DNA from: Halapricum salinum
GTDB lineage: Archaea; Halobacteriota; Halobacteria; Halobacteriales; Haloarculaceae
Assembly (NCBI RefSeq): GCF_004799665.1
Contig: NZ_CP031310.1
Span: 2,472,887-2,536,886 of the forward strand
Length of the DNA stretch: 64,000 nt
Direction of reading: 5' to 3'
Both the position numbers and the translations under genes were made by a program. The notes beneath the pieces were generated by a model. That model did not search any database, was not told the origin of the DNA, and saw only the letters and a program-made list of their open reading frames with translations. Positions within the stretch are counted from its first letter, which is position 1; every line of letters begins with the position of its first letter. Positions 16,128 through 25,582 of this stretch are shown here, in pieces.

Positions 16128-16813
16128 GCGCGAGCGAGACCGACCCCGAAAGTCGGCCCGACGCCGCGGACCTGCAGGTGCTGTTCGTGGACAACTTCGA
16201 CTCGTTCACCTACAACCTCGTCGAGTACGTCAGCGAGCACGCCGAGACCGAGGTGCTGCGGAACACCGCGTCCCTGGCGGACGTCCGTGCAGTCGACCCC
16301 GACGCCATCGTCGTCTCGCCAGGGCCGGGCCATCCCAAGAACGACCGGGACGTCGGCGTGACGATGGACGTTCTCCGGGAGATCAGTCCCGAGGTGCCGA
16401 CGCTGGGCGTCTGTCTCGGACTGGAGGCCGCCGTCTACGAGTACGGCGGCAGCGTGGGGCGAGCACCCGAACCGATCCACGGTAAAGCGTTCCCGATCGA
16501 CCACGACGGGCAGGGCGTCTTCGCCGGCCTCGAACAGGGATTCCAGGGCGGGCGCTACCACTCGCTCGTGGCGACCGAGGTACCCGACTGTTTCGAGGTC
16601 ACGGCGACCACCGACGCCGAGACCGACGGCGTTCCCGCGAGCGAAGCGAGCGGGGGCTCGTCGGACTCCGGAGAGTCCAACGGTGAAACCGTCGAACTCG
16701 TGATGGGGATTCGCCACCGCGAGTACCCCATCGAGGCGGTCCAGTTTCACCCCGAATCCGTGCTGACTGCAGTCGGCCACGACGTGATCCGGAACTTCCT
16801 CGCGACCGTCTGA
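16124..16813 (+). CDS. trpG: Anthranilate synthase component II (glutamine amidotransferase)
   Basis: 229 residues, class I glutamine amidotransferase. Conserved FVDNFDSFTYNLVEYV, SPGPGHP, the nucleophile Cys in LGVCLGLEAAVYEYGG and the HPESVL histidine are present. The usual GHQA after the Cys loop is GLEA here. Residues about 171-190 (ASEASGGSSDSGESNGETV) are a Ser/Gly-rich insertion just before VELVMGIRHREYPIEAVQF. Its DNA is made of three consecutive hairpins, so it looks like a repeat that inserted in frame. The operon appears to end here; trpCBA are not in the window. Confidence 0.93.
   Translation: MSASETDPESRPDAADLQVLFVDNFDSFTYNLVEYVSEHAETEVLRNTASLADVRAVDPDAIVVSPGPGHPKNDRDVGVTMDVLREISPEVPTLGVCLGLEAAVYEYGGSVGRAPEPIHGKAFPIDHDGQGVFAGLEQGFQGGRYHSLVATEVPDCFEVTATTDAETDGVPASEASGGSSDSGESNGETVELVMGIRHREYPIEAVQFHPESVLTAVGHDVIRNFLATV
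16634..16692. repeat. Three hairpins forming an in-frame insertion inside trpG
   Basis: Directly visible stems: CCCGC (16634-16638) with GCGGG (16650-16654) around GAGCGAAGCGA; GGACTC-CGGA-GAGTCC (16663-16678); ACGGT-GAA-ACCGT (16680-16692). The whole block is 59 bases and encodes a low-complexity loop in TrpG. The last hairpin has the same loop and nearly the same stem as the one at 2016-2028. Confidence 0.65.
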
Positions 16814-16869
16814 CTGTTTCGATCGCGGGGATCCACAGAGGTTTGGAGGACCGGTGTGACAGTCCGATA

Positions 16870-18612
16870 ATGGCAGACGATAGCTCCGACCCTCAGCGAT
16901 TCAGCCGGCGCGCGTATCTCACCGCAGCCGCGCTCGGTACGGGCGGAGTGGCGGGCTGTTCGGGGATCCTGGACGATCGGCCGACGACGGAGTCGCCTGA
17001 AGCCGACCGTTCGACGCTCGCCGAGCCGTTTCTCGACGGGCAGCTGTGTGTCGCTCATTACATGACCGGGATGGCTCCGTTTCGCGACGCCGAGCCGTAC
17101 TGGACCGACCCACGCTACTACGACCCGAACGGCCCGACCAGCAACGTCGGTGGGGCGATGCTCCACGCGGCTGTTCCGGCTCTGCTCAATCGAAGTGACG
17201 ATCCCGAGCAGCCGGTCGATCTCTCGATCGAGGCGGCCGTCAGGCAGGAACTTCGGGCAGCGAGCCGCTTCGGCATCGACACCTTCGAGTTCTACTATCC
17301 CTGGACCGGCGACACTGCGATTCTGGACCGCTACGACGAGATCGTCGAAGCGTTCTTCGGTGTCGCAGCGACCACAGAGATTCCGTTCGAGTTCACGGTC
17401 GCGATCAGTCATCCGATCGCTAGCTCCGCCGACCGGAAAGTCGAGGTCCTGGGTGACCGCGTGGCCGGACTGATCGAGCGCGTCGAAACGGATCGGTGGC
17501 TCCAGACCCCTGACGGGCGATACGTCGTTGGGACGTGGTTGCCGGACGCGCTCGCGCTCGGGGACGCTCACGCTCGCACGGCGACCGACCCGACACTACT
17601 GGCCGAGGTCGCCGCGACGTACGACGCCCTCGCCGACCGGATCGGTACCGACATCGCGTGGTTGTACGATCTCCACTACGCGAACGACGCCGGTGACTAT
17701 CAGGCGTACGTCGACGCTGTCCTCGATTACTTCCCGGCGATCCACGGCTGGCACACCGGCTGCGGTGACGGTGCGGCCTGGGACTACGCCGCCACGCAGT
17801 GCGCCGAGCGCAATCGTGCGTTCGTTCAGGACACGTACGGCGACCTCGCGACGGGGAAGTTCTATCCCACCGACCCGCCGGGAGAAGGGGTCTTCTCGGC
17901 CACCGAAGCCGCGTCGTACTGTCCCGACGAGGTCGAACGCTGGAACGTCGAACTCGGGCTCTCCGAACACTTCCGGAATCAACTCGAGGCCGCCGCCGAG
18001 CGCGACGCCGACGGCGTCTATCTCTCGACCTGGAACGACTACGGGGAAGGCCACCACGTCGCGCCCGAAATCAATCACAATTTCGCGTTCGCACAGCTCC
18101 TCCGGTACGGGCTCGCCAAGTGGCGTGGTGAGTCGGCTGCTGGTCCCGGTGAGGTCGCGCTCGTCTTCTTCGAAAAGTACCCCTCCGACGTGACGCCCTC
18201 GCCGTTCGATCTCGGTGCCCGAACAGAGACTTGTCTCGACGCTTCGGACCGTATCGAAGTGGTGACGATCCTCGACGAACCGGCGACGCTTCGGGTCAAC
18301 GGCGGCGATCCCGAATCGGTCGCCGCGGGGCTGACTGCGACGCGTGTCCCGATGGTCCCGGGCCACGTCACCGTGACCGTGACGCGGAACGAGGAGGAGA
18401 TCGCGACGCTCAGGACGCCGGAGGCGATCACCGAAGAACCGTTCCGCCACGACCGGCTTACCTTCGCGTACTCCAGCGAGCACGCTCGCATCTACAGCGA
18501 CCTCTACGGGGACGACGCTCCCGTCTACGTGGCAAACCAGTACGCCAGTGAGAACCTCGTAGACGGGCCGAACTACGGGCCGCCCCGAGGAGGCGACAGC
18601 GGCAACTGCTGA
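16870..18612 (+). CDS. Tat-exported lipoprotein, GH71/GH99-like glycoside hydrolase
   Basis: 580 residues from the ATG at 16870; an upstream in-frame ATG at 16843 adds nine residues. The N-terminus has a twin-arginine signal ending in a lipobox (RFSRRAYLTAAALGTGGVAGC). The catalytic region contains QLCVAHYMTGMAPF near residue 57, GIDTFEFYYPWTGDTAILDRYDE near 135, and YLSTWNDYGEGHHVAPE near 385. These resemble the barrel strands and acidic residues of GH71/GH99-type enzymes that act on alpha-1,3-glucan or mannan. The last 150 residues look like a beta-sandwich accessory domain. Substrate is unknown. Confidence 0.6.
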   Translation: MADDSSDPQRFSRRAYLTAAALGTGGVAGCSGILDDRPTTESPEADRSTLAEPFLDGQLCVAHYMTGMAPFRDAEPYWTDPRYYDPNGPTSNVGGAMLHAAVPALLNRSDDPEQPVDLSIEAAVRQELRAASRFGIDTFEFYYPWTGDTAILDRYDEIVEAFFGVAATTEIPFEFTVAISHPIASSADRKVEVLGDRVAGLIERVETDRWLQTPDGRYVVGTWLPDALALGDAHARTATDPTLLAEVAATYDALADRIGTDIAWLYDLHYANDAGDYQAYVDAVLDYFPAIHGWHTGCGDGAAWDYAATQCAERNRAFVQDTYGDLATGKFYPTDPPGEGVFSATEAASYCPDEVERWNVELGLSEHFRNQLEAAAERDADGVYLSTWNDYGEGHHVAPEINHNFAFAQLLRYGLAKWRGESAAGPGEVALVFFEKYPSDVTPSPFDLGARTETCLDASDRIEVVTILDEPATLRVNGGDPESVAAGLTATRVPMVPGHVTVTVTRNEEEIATLRTPEAITEEPFRHDRLTFAYSSEHARIYSDLYGDDAPVYVANQYASENLVDGPNYGPPRGGDSGNC

Positions 18613-19029
18613 TCTGGTGCCGCCCGTTCACACGTTCTCGACGCCATCCGGAACTTCCTGTCAGTGGCGCGATAACACTGGATCGTCTCTCCACGACCTC
18701 CACCCGAAAACCCCCTCTCGTTTCTCCTGGGAAACCACACGCTAGCGTCGTGATAATGACCCCCGAGTTTCACTTTCACTCCGGTCTGGACACCATTATT
18801 AGGGTCCGTTACATTCGTTCGTAGCGTACGCGAGGAGCCTGCGAGGCGTCACTGCGCCCGAGAAAGTTACGGATAGTGACACGTTTCTTGCGGGCGAGAA
18901 ATTCACGAGCCGACGGGTTCATTAGGGACCCACGAGTAAGCCACTTCCGCTACAAATGATACAAACGAGGACCCACATCACGGCACGTATCGAGGGACGG
19001 CGGGCCGACACACTCAGGGGGGCAGACGC
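18613..19029 (+). promoter_or_regulatory. Long non-coding region upstream of nrdJ
   Basis: 417 bases with no convincing gene. It contains a TATA-like ATTATTAG near 18795 and two similar blocks, ATTAGGGTCC at 18798-18807 and ATTAGGGACC at 18921-18930, which could be regulator sites. If the first TATA-like box is used, nrdJ has a leader of about 200 bases. I see no complete cobalamin riboswitch. Confidence 0.4.
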
Positions 19030-22000
19030 GTGAGCCAGCACGACCTCTCTGCGGACGAACTACGCCTGCCGATCAAGCGCACGACCGGCGACACCCTGGA
19101 GGACCGACTCACCGCCAACGCCTATCATAATATTCTCCCGGCGCGGTACCTCCGAAAGGACGCAGACGGCGAACTCGTCGAACAGCAGGAGGACCTCTTC
19201 GACCGAGTCGCGAAGAACATCGCGCTGGCCGAGGCCGTCTTCGAGTCCGAGAAAGTTGGCGAGGAGATCACCGTCACGCCGGACCAGCTCAAGCCCGACC
19301 ACCCGCGGCGTGACGAACTCGCCGCCGAAGTCTTCGGGAAAGGGACCACTGCCGACGACGACGTCGAGACGACACTTTCCGTTTACAACGTCAACAAGTT
19401 CGCCTACGAGACGGTCGTCCCGGAGCTTCCCGTGGAGATCCGCGAGCACGTCGAGGAGACCGCCGCGGAGTTTCAGGACTCGATGGAGAAACTGGACTTC
19501 ATGCCGAACTCGCCGACGCTGATGAACGCCGGCGACGAACTCCAGCAGCTCTCGGCGTGTTTCGTCGACTCCCCGGAGGACGACATCGACGACATCCACC
19601 AGACAGCGAAGGAAGCCGCACAGGTCTTCCAGAGCGGTGGCGGCATGGGGTATGCCTTCTGGCGGCTCCGACCCTACGGCGACCCCGTTGGATCGACCGG
19701 TGGGATCGCCTCCGGGCCGATCACGTTCATGCGGACCTACGACCAGATGTGCGAGACGATCGCGCAGGGCGGGGCCCGTCGCGGGGCCCAGATGGGCGTC
19801 ATGCGCGTCAGCCACCCGGACGTCATCCAGTTCATCCACGCCAAGAACAAGGACGTCTCCCTGGCGGAGACCCTCCGACTGAACGATCCGGACGACTTCA
19901 CGCACAACTCCTTCGCCGACGCCCTCGAAGAGGCTCGGGAACTCATCGACGACGACGGCAAAGTACCCAAGCACCTCCGTAACGCCGTCGAGGGCCACCT
20001 CTCGAACTTCAACATCTCCGTCGGGATCACCGACGACTTCATGGACGCGGTGAAGAACGGCGAGGAGTTCACGTTCACCAATCCGCGGACGGACGAACCC
20101 CACGTCGCCACGCAGGAGACCAAGGAACTGTACGACATGTTCGACCTCGGCGAGCACGTCGAGGTCGGCGAGATCCTCTCTATCCCGGCCGAGAAGATCT
20201 TCGAGCGGATCGTCCAGGGCGCTCACGAGAACGGCGAACCCGGCGTCATCTACCTCGAACGCGTCAACAAGGAGCACTCCTTCGACGTCGAGGAGCACCC
20301 GGATCACCAGATCCTCGCGACCAATCCGTGTGTCACTGGCGACACGCTCATCAGCACCGAGAACGGACTCGTCGAGGCCGAAGAACTGTACGAGCAGGGC
20401 GTCGCTCGTGACGTCGTAGTCGACGGCCGCCTCAGTGAGGAGACGGTCAAAGAAGCCAGTAGCGTCTACAAGACGGGCGAGAAAGACATCTACAAGCTCG
20501 AAACCGAGGAAGGCTACGAGCTTCGACTGACGGCCGACCACCGCGTGATGACCGACGAGCGCTGGGTCGAGGCTCAGAACCTCGATGCTGGCGATTCGGT
20601 ACACATCCAGAATCGGAAAGGAGAGTTCGGCCAGCACGGCTCAGCCGAAGAAGGGCGCGTCCTCGGCTGGATGGTCGGCGACGGCCACCTCAAGGACGGC
20701 GAGGAACGTGCTGTTCTGAACTTCTACGACGAGGATGCGGAGGTTTCGGAGCAGTTCGCAGACGACGTCAACGACGTTGTCCGCGAGCCGACTGGAAACG
20801 CTGACTACGAGATTGGGGTCAACGAAGTCGCTCGGAGCGACGACTATCGCGGTGCGCAGGCCATAGAACAGCGCATCCGCTCGGCACGTCTCTACGAGTA
20901 CGCCGACGAAGCCGGGCTCGTCGACGAGAAACTGCAGGTTCCCGACGCAGTCATGCGCGGGAGCGAGGAGATGGCCCGCGGGTTCCTGCAGGCACTGTTC
21001 AGTGCCGACGGGAGCGTCCAGGGGAACGTCGAGAAGGGCATCTCGGTTCGTCTCGCTAGCGTCGACACTGACTTCCTGCAGGAAGTCCAGCAACTTCTCC
21101 TCAACTTCGGTATCGGTAGCAACATCTACGAGGACCGGAAAGAATCGGGCGTCACCGAACTCCCTGACAGCAACGGCGGAACCGAGGAGTACGAAACACA
21201 GGGATTCCACGAACTCGTCGTCTCTAGCTCCCACACTGTCGCGTTCGAGGAAGAGATTGGGTTCCTACTCGATTACAAGAACGAAGCGCTTGCGGAGCGA
21301 CTCGACGAGTACAGCCGTGGTCCATATTCGCCGAAGTTCGAAGCGACGGTCGAGTCCGTCGAACGCGACGGTCACGAAGCGGTCTACGACTTGACCGAGC
21401 CGGATACACACTCGTTTGTCGCCAATGGCCTCGTCGTCCACAACTGCGGAGAGCAGCCGCTCGAAGAGTACGAGGCCTGCAACCTCGGCCACATCAACCT
21501 CTCGACGCTCGCCGCCCAGGACGCCCCCGACTGGCGGGTCTGGAGCGAGCAGCATGCAGGAGAGTACGACACTACGGAGGCGGCCGTCGAGGCGTTCCTC
21601 GAAGAGGCCGTCGACTGGGCGGAGTTCGACCGACGTATCGAGATGGGGACGCGCTTCCTCGAGAACGTCGTCACGATGTCGGACTTCCCGGTCGAGCAGA
21701 TCGAGCAGAAGGTCCGGGAGATGCGCAAGATCGGCCTGGGCGTGATGGGGCTGGCCCAGCTGTATATCCAGCTCGGCATGAAGTACGGCGACGACGTCTC
21801 CAACGAGGTCGCCGGCCAGCTCATGCAGCACATCAACCACCACTCGAAGTGGACCAGCCACGAACTCGCCGAGGAACGCGGCACCTTCGAGGAGTGGGAC
21901 AACTCCAAGTACGCCGACCCCACCGAGTACCGCGAGTGGTTCGAACACCAGACCGGCCTCAACGCCGACGACTTCGAGGACGGCTTTACGATCCGCAACC

Positions 22001-23268
22001 ACAACACGACGACGATCGCGCCCACGGGCACCACGTCGATGGTCGGCAACACCACCGGCGGCTGTGAGCCCATCTACAACGTCGCCTACTACAAGAACGT
22101 CTCCGACGACGTCCAAGGCGACGAGATGCTCGTCGAGTTCGACGACTACTTCCTGCGCGTGCTGGAAGAGAACGACCTCGACGTCGACGCCGTGAAAGAA
22201 GAGGCCCAGGAGCAGATGGCCGGAAACGAGTTCGACGGCGTCGACGGTCTCTCGACCGTGCCGGACGCCGTCGGCGAACTGTTCGTCACGACCGGCGATC
22301 TCTCCGCGAAAGAGCACGCCGGCGTGCAGGTCGCCTGCCAGCAGGGCGTCGACTCGGCCATCTCGAAGACGGTCAACGCCCCGAACGACTCGACGATCGA
22401 GGACGCCGCGGAAGTGTTCGAGTACATCTACGAGCACGGCGGCAAGGGCGTCACCTACTACCGCGACGGCACCCGCTCCAAGCAGGTGCTGACCACGCGT
22501 GCACAGAACACCGAGTTCGCCGACATGGACGAGGGCGAGATCGTCGCCCAGATCGAGGAGGTCTTCGACGGCATCGAGGGCTTCCTCGAGAGTGAGGAAG
22601 TCCAGGCCGCGCTCGACGACTCCATCGCGGAGATCCTGGACATCGCTGACGGGCAAGAGCCGGAATACGCCAGCAAGCGCCCGCGTCCGGACGTCCTCCA
22701 CGGCGTGACCCAGCGGATCGACACCGGCTACGGGAAGCTCTACGTCAACATCAACGAGGACGACAAGGGCCGGCCGTTCGAGCTGTTCGCCAATATCGGC
22801 AACAGCGGTGGCTTCACCGCTTCCTTCACCGAGGCGCTCGCGAAGACCATCTCGACGGCGCTCCGTTCGGGTGTCGATCCCGACGAGATCGCCGACGAAC
22901 TGCAGGGAATCCGGTCGCCGAAGGTCGCCTGGGACAAGGGCGAGCAGATCCAGTCCATCCCGGACGCCATCGGCACCGCGATGCGCCGGTATCTGGACGA
23001 CGACATCGAGCGCGCCTACCCCCAGCAGCAGAACCTCACCGAACTCGAGAAAGAGGAGGCTGACGAAGAGGAAGCCGAAGCGGCTCCACACTCACCTGAC
23101 GGTGGGGCCGTGGCAGCCGACGCCAGTGCGCAGGAGACCGAAACGGGAGCCCAGCAGGAACTCATCGACAAGGGCGAGAGCCCCGAGTGTCCCGAGTGTG
23201 GCTCGATGACGCTGTACTACTCCGAAGGCTGCAAAACGTGCGAAAGTTGTGGCTGGAGCGAATGTTGA
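19030..23268 (+). CDS. nrdJ: Adenosylcobalamin-dependent (class II) ribonucleotide reductase with intein
   Basis: 1412 residues including an intein (residues 434-805); the spliced enzyme would be 1040 residues. Starts at a GTG; no in-frame ATG lies close upstream. It reduces ribonucleotides to deoxyribonucleotides using B12. Visible motifs: FMPNSPTLMNAGD, the LSACFVDSPEDD cysteine, QSGGGMGYAFWRLRP, GGARRGAQMGVM, the NPC/GEQPL active-site loop (split by the intein), APTGTTSMVGNTTGGCEPIYN, and a C-terminal CPECG...CESCGWSEC finger that carries the redox cysteines. Single-gene class II enzymes are standard in haloarchaea. The intein sits at the most conserved active-site position. Confidence 0.95.
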   Translation: MSQHDLSADELRLPIKRTTGDTLEDRLTANAYHNILPARYLRKDADGELVEQQEDLFDRVAKNIALAEAVFESEKVGEEITVTPDQLKPDHPRRDELAAEVFGKGTTADDDVETTLSVYNVNKFAYETVVPELPVEIREHVEETAAEFQDSMEKLDFMPNSPTLMNAGDELQQLSACFVDSPEDDIDDIHQTAKEAAQVFQSGGGMGYAFWRLRPYGDPVGSTGGIASGPITFMRTYDQMCETIAQGGARRGAQMGVMRVSHPDVIQFIHAKNKDVSLAETLRLNDPDDFTHNSFADALEEARELIDDDGKVPKHLRNAVEGHLSNFNISVGITDDFMDAVKNGEEFTFTNPRTDEPHVATQETKELYDMFDLGEHVEVGEILSIPAEKIFERIVQGAHENGEPGVIYLERVNKEHSFDVEEHPDHQILATNPCVTGDTLISTENGLVEAEELYEQGVARDVVVDGRLSEETVKEASSVYKTGEKDIYKLETEEGYELRLTADHRVMTDERWVEAQNLDAGDSVHIQNRKGEFGQHGSAEEGRVLGWMVGDGHLKDGEERAVLNFYDEDAEVSEQFADDVNDVVREPTGNADYEIGVNEVARSDDYRGAQAIEQRIRSARLYEYADEAGLVDEKLQVPDAVMRGSEEMARGFLQALFSADGSVQGNVEKGISVRLASVDTDFLQEVQQLLLNFGIGSNIYEDRKESGVTELPDSNGGTEEYETQGFHELVVSSSHTVAFEEEIGFLLDYKNEALAERLDEYSRGPYSPKFEATVESVERDGHEAVYDLTEPDTHSFVANGLVVHNCGEQPLEEYEACNLGHINLSTLAAQDAPDWRVWSEQHAGEYDTTEAAVEAFLEEAVDWAEFDRRIEMGTRFLENVVTMSDFPVEQIEQKVREMRKIGLGVMGLAQLYIQLGMKYGDDVSNEVAGQLMQHINHHSKWTSHELAEERGTFEEWDNSKYADPTEYREWFEHQTGLNADDFEDGFTIRNHNTTTIAPTGTTSMVGNTTGGCEPIYNVAYYKNVSDDVQGDEMLVEFDDYFLRVLEENDLDVDAVKEEAQEQMAGNEFDGVDGLSTVPDAVGELFVTTGDLSAKEHAGVQVACQQGVDSAISKTVNAPNDSTIEDAAEVFEYIYEHGGKGVTYYRDGTRSKQVLTTRAQNTEFADMDEGEIVAQIEEVFDGIEGFLESEEVQAALDDSIAEILDIADGQEPEYASKRPRPDVLHGVTQRIDTGYGKLYVNINEDDKGRPFELFANIGNSGGFTASFTEALAKTISTALRSGVDPDEIADELQGIRSPKVAWDKGEQIQSIPDAIGTAMRRYLDDDIERAYPQQQNLTELEKEEADEEEAEAAPHSPDGGAVAADASAQETETGAQQELIDKGESPECPECGSMTLYYSEGCKTCESCGWSEC
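20329..21444 (+). other. Intein in NrdJ with LAGLIDADG homing endonuclease
   Basis: 372 residues. It begins with Cys directly after ILATNP (CVTGDTLI, block A), has the block B TxxH (RLTADHRVM), and ends with VVHN followed by extein Cys (CGEQPL). The endonuclease part has two LAGLIDADG-type helices: RVLGWMVGDGHL and ARGFLQALFSADGSV. All splicing residues are present, so the protein should splice. It inserts between NP and CGEQPLEEYEACNLG, where an uninterrupted enzyme would read NPCGEQPL. Confidence 0.93.
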
Positions 23269-23293
23269 GCTGACGCGATAGGATTTTCTCTTT

Positions 23294-23596
23294 CTATTTC
23301 AACGTGACGTAGGTCAGGAACGCGAACGCGACTGTTTCGAGGGCCCGCATCGCCAGCACGACCTGCTGGGCCAGCGTGTCCCCGGCGTAGAGCATCCGCA
23401 TACTGCTCTGGAAGAAGTAGAGCGCGACCAGATTCTCCAGCAGCATGACGAGGCTGAACGCGAGCAGGCCGGCGATCAGCGGGGTCTTGAACGTGCGGTA
23501 GTTGCGCGCCCAGACGACCGTCAGCGTCCCCAGCAGGAGGACGTTGACGACCGAGAGGGCGCTCGCGATCTGTAGCCACGGTCCGGATAGTCCCAT
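23294..23596 (-). CDS. Small haloarchaeal membrane protein (about three helices)
   Basis: 100 residues with about three hydrophobic segments (LQIASALSVVNVLLLGTLTVV, TPLIAGLLAFSLVMLLENLV, a third near VVLAMRALETVAFAFLTYVTL). It resembles the DUF7521-type proteins of haloarchaea, which typically accompany a winged-helix gene, as here: it follows the regulator at 23603 with a spacing of 6 bases. No function is known to me. Confidence 0.7.
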   Translation of the reverse strand: MGLSGPWLQIASALSVVNVLLLGTLTVVWARNYRTFKTPLIAGLLAFSLVMLLENLVALYFFQSSMRMLYAGDTLAQQVVLAMRALETVAFAFLTYVTLK

Positions 23597-23602
23597 CAGT
23601 AC

Positions 23603-23878
23603 TCACTCCATGTTGTCGGTGATTTGGTCGTAGGTGTCGCGGTGGTGCTCGAACTTGTCGGTGAGGAAGTACATCGTCCCGTAGTCCGCACCACTTTTTT
23701 CGAGGACGTTGTGCTCGACGAGCATCTCGAGGTGGTGGCGGATCGTGTTGTAGTCGACTTCGAGGTGCTCGGCGAGCTGGTTGGCGTTACGCGGGCGTTC
23801 GTCGAGACTCTCGATGATTCGCGCCCGGTTTTCGCCACCTCGCGTCCCCGCGAGCAGGTACCACAGCGCCTTCTCCAT
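23603..23878 (-). CDS. ArsR-type winged-helix regulator
   Basis: 91 residues from the ATG at 23878 (MEKALWYLLAGTRGG); an alternative ATG at 23941 adds a non-conserved stretch. The helix-turn-helix is RARIIESLDERPRNANQLAEH...VDYNTIRHHLEMLVEHNVLEKSG. It is transcribed with the downstream small membrane protein and lies 64 bases after the molybdoenzyme gene, so it may regulate the cluster. Confidence 0.8.
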   Translation of the reverse strand: MEKALWYLLAGTRGGENRARIIESLDERPRNANQLAEHLEVDYNTIRHHLEMLVEHNVLEKSGADYGTMYFLTDKFEHHRDTYDQITDNME

Positions 23879-23942
23879 CGACGATCCTTGCTGGTGCTCC
23901 GAAGGGGTGGGTTGTATGTGTGGTGGTTCGATCGCTGGCATA

Positions 23943-25463
23943 TCATGGACGCACCGTCTGGCGAACCCAGCCCGTCGCGCCGTTGGGATAGGCACCGGCT
24001 TCCTGTTCGGTCTGGAGCGTCCCCTCGCCGTCGGTCGCGCGGACGACGACTTCGTGCTCGCTATCGGGCGGATCGTACGTGTGACTCCACTGCCGCCAGA
24101 CGTCGTTGCCGGGCAGCGGCTCGGTCAACTCGGCGTCCGTCCAGGTGTCGCCGCCGTCTGTCGAGACTTCGACGCGATCGATCCCGCGGGTCCCGGCGTA
24201 GGCGTGGCCGGCCAGCTGAATCGTCCCGTCGTCGCGATGGACGATGCCGTCTAGGTCGTCGCCGTCCCACAGTTTCGCGACGGTGTGGACCGGGCCCGTC
24301 CCGTGCCAGCCGCGTTTCTCCCAGTAGCCCTCGGCTTCGCGTTCGAGCACCTCGATCTCGGTGACCCACTTGACGTTGACCTCTCCCCAGTGGCCCGGAA
24401 CGAGCACCCGAACCGGATAGCCGTGGCCCCGCGGGATCGTCTGGCCGTTCATCCCGAACGCCAACAGTCCGCCTTCGAGCGCAGACAACGGAAACTCCTG
24501 GTAGAAATCGTCTGCCGCCCGCAGCATGACACAATCGCAGTCGCTGTCCGGACTGGCCTGTTCGAGGACTTCCGAGACGGGAACGCCGGTCCAGATGGCC
24601 GTGTCCATCTTCCTGCCGTTGAGGGAATCACCAACACAGCGAAGCGTGGAAAAGCGGTTTTCGGCGGGGATATTTCGGAGATCCTCGTAGTCGAGTTCGA
24701 CCTCTTCGTCGACCGCACCGGTGACAGACAGCGTCCAGCTGTCCCGGTCGACCGTCGGATCGATCGTGTTGATGTCGACCGTGTAGTGATTCTCCGAGAG
24801 CAGCGGTTCGATCGAACCGACGCCGAGCGAGCGCTCGGTCGCGAGTTCCCTGAGCTGTGGAACGGACATCCCCGCTCCCTCCCCGGTTTGCCCGCCGGGA
24901 TTGGAGGCGGCGTCGACAGGTTCGGTTTCGATCTGCGGTCGGGGACCGATCCCTAACCCGAGTGCGCCGAGACCGAGCGCCGACAGCGAACCGGCGACGA
25001 CTCGCCGACGATCTGGCGAGATGTCGACGTTGGTGACGTCTCGGCCCGCGGCTTCGGCCAGGCCGACGACCATTCCGCTCGCGAGGCCAGCGCTGGCCGA
25101 CGCGAGGACGCTTCCGGTGAGTGCCGTCCCGACGGCCCAGGTGCTCGCGACCGTGATCGGAACGGCCAGCGCCGAAACGCCGACGCTGCGGCCGAGAGCG
25201 ATTGCAAGCGCTGCCAACCCGGCAAATACGATCGTCGCGAGCGTCGTCGCCAGCAGCAGATTCATATCCTGACCCGAGACGCCGAACTGCGCGACGTACT
25301 TGCCGATGGCTCGCGCCGGGAGGACGTCCGTCGAGGCCCGGGCGATCGGCTGGGCGACGAACTGCCGGGTGAGGCCGACCGCGGCGTACGACCCTGCGAC
25401 GCCGCCGAATCCGGCAGCTACCGCGACGACGGCGGTCGAGACTGTCTCTCGGGACGGTTTCAT
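23943..25463 (-). CDS. Membrane-anchored sulfite-oxidase-family molybdoenzyme
   Basis: 506 residues from the ATG at 25463. The first 190 residues hold several transmembrane segments (AVVAVAAGFGGVAGSYAAVG, LLLATTLATIVFAGLAALAI and others). From about residue 240 it is a sulfite-oxidase-type molybdopterin domain: WTLSVTGAVDEEVELDYEDL, the molybdenum-ligand Cys in FSTLRCVGDSLNG, AIWTGVPVSEVLEQA, GHGYPVRVLVPGHWG, and VKWVTEIEVL, then the C-terminal dimerisation domain (RVEVSTDGGDTWTDAEL). No heme domain. The catalytic part should face outside. Substrate is not certain; sulfite or other S/N-oxides are possible. Confidence 0.85.
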   Translation of the reverse strand: MKPSRETVSTAVVAVAAGFGGVAGSYAAVGLTRQFVAQPIARASTDVLPARAIGKYVAQFGVSGQDMNLLLATTLATIVFAGLAALAIALGRSVGVSALAVPITVASTWAVGTALTGSVLASASAGLASGMVVGLAEAAGRDVTNVDISPDRRRVVAGSLSALGLGALGLGIGPRPQIETEPVDAASNPGGQTGEGAGMSVPQLRELATERSLGVGSIEPLLSENHYTVDINTIDPTVDRDSWTLSVTGAVDEEVELDYEDLRNIPAENRFSTLRCVGDSLNGRKMDTAIWTGVPVSEVLEQASPDSDCDCVMLRAADDFYQEFPLSALEGGLLAFGMNGQTIPRGHGYPVRVLVPGHWGEVNVKWVTEIEVLEREAEGYWEKRGWHGTGPVHTVAKLWDGDDLDGIVHRDDGTIQLAGHAYAGTRGIDRVEVSTDGGDTWTDAELTEPLPGNDVWRQWSHTYDPPDSEHEVVVRATDGEGTLQTEQEAGAYPNGATGWVRQTVRP

Positions 25464-25582
25464 CGTACCTGTACGTGGGCGTAAGCCCCTAAAGAGATTG
25501 TTCGAACTCTCACACAATTCGTTCTAGAATTGCCCGTCGGTGGGGCACAAGAGCCAAGGATTCGCGGCTATCAGACAGCACT

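Noticed and set aside
18825-18960. Possible cobalamin riboswitch before nrdJ (GAGGAGCCTGCG and GCGTCACTG resemble B12-box and GCCACTG elements)
   Set aside because: The elements are imperfect and in the wrong order for the known aptamer, and no surrounding stems could be drawn.
21265-23091. 608-residue open frame antisense to nrdJ
   Set aside because: Low-complexity Val/Leu/Asp composition expected from the opposite strand of haloarchaeal coding DNA.
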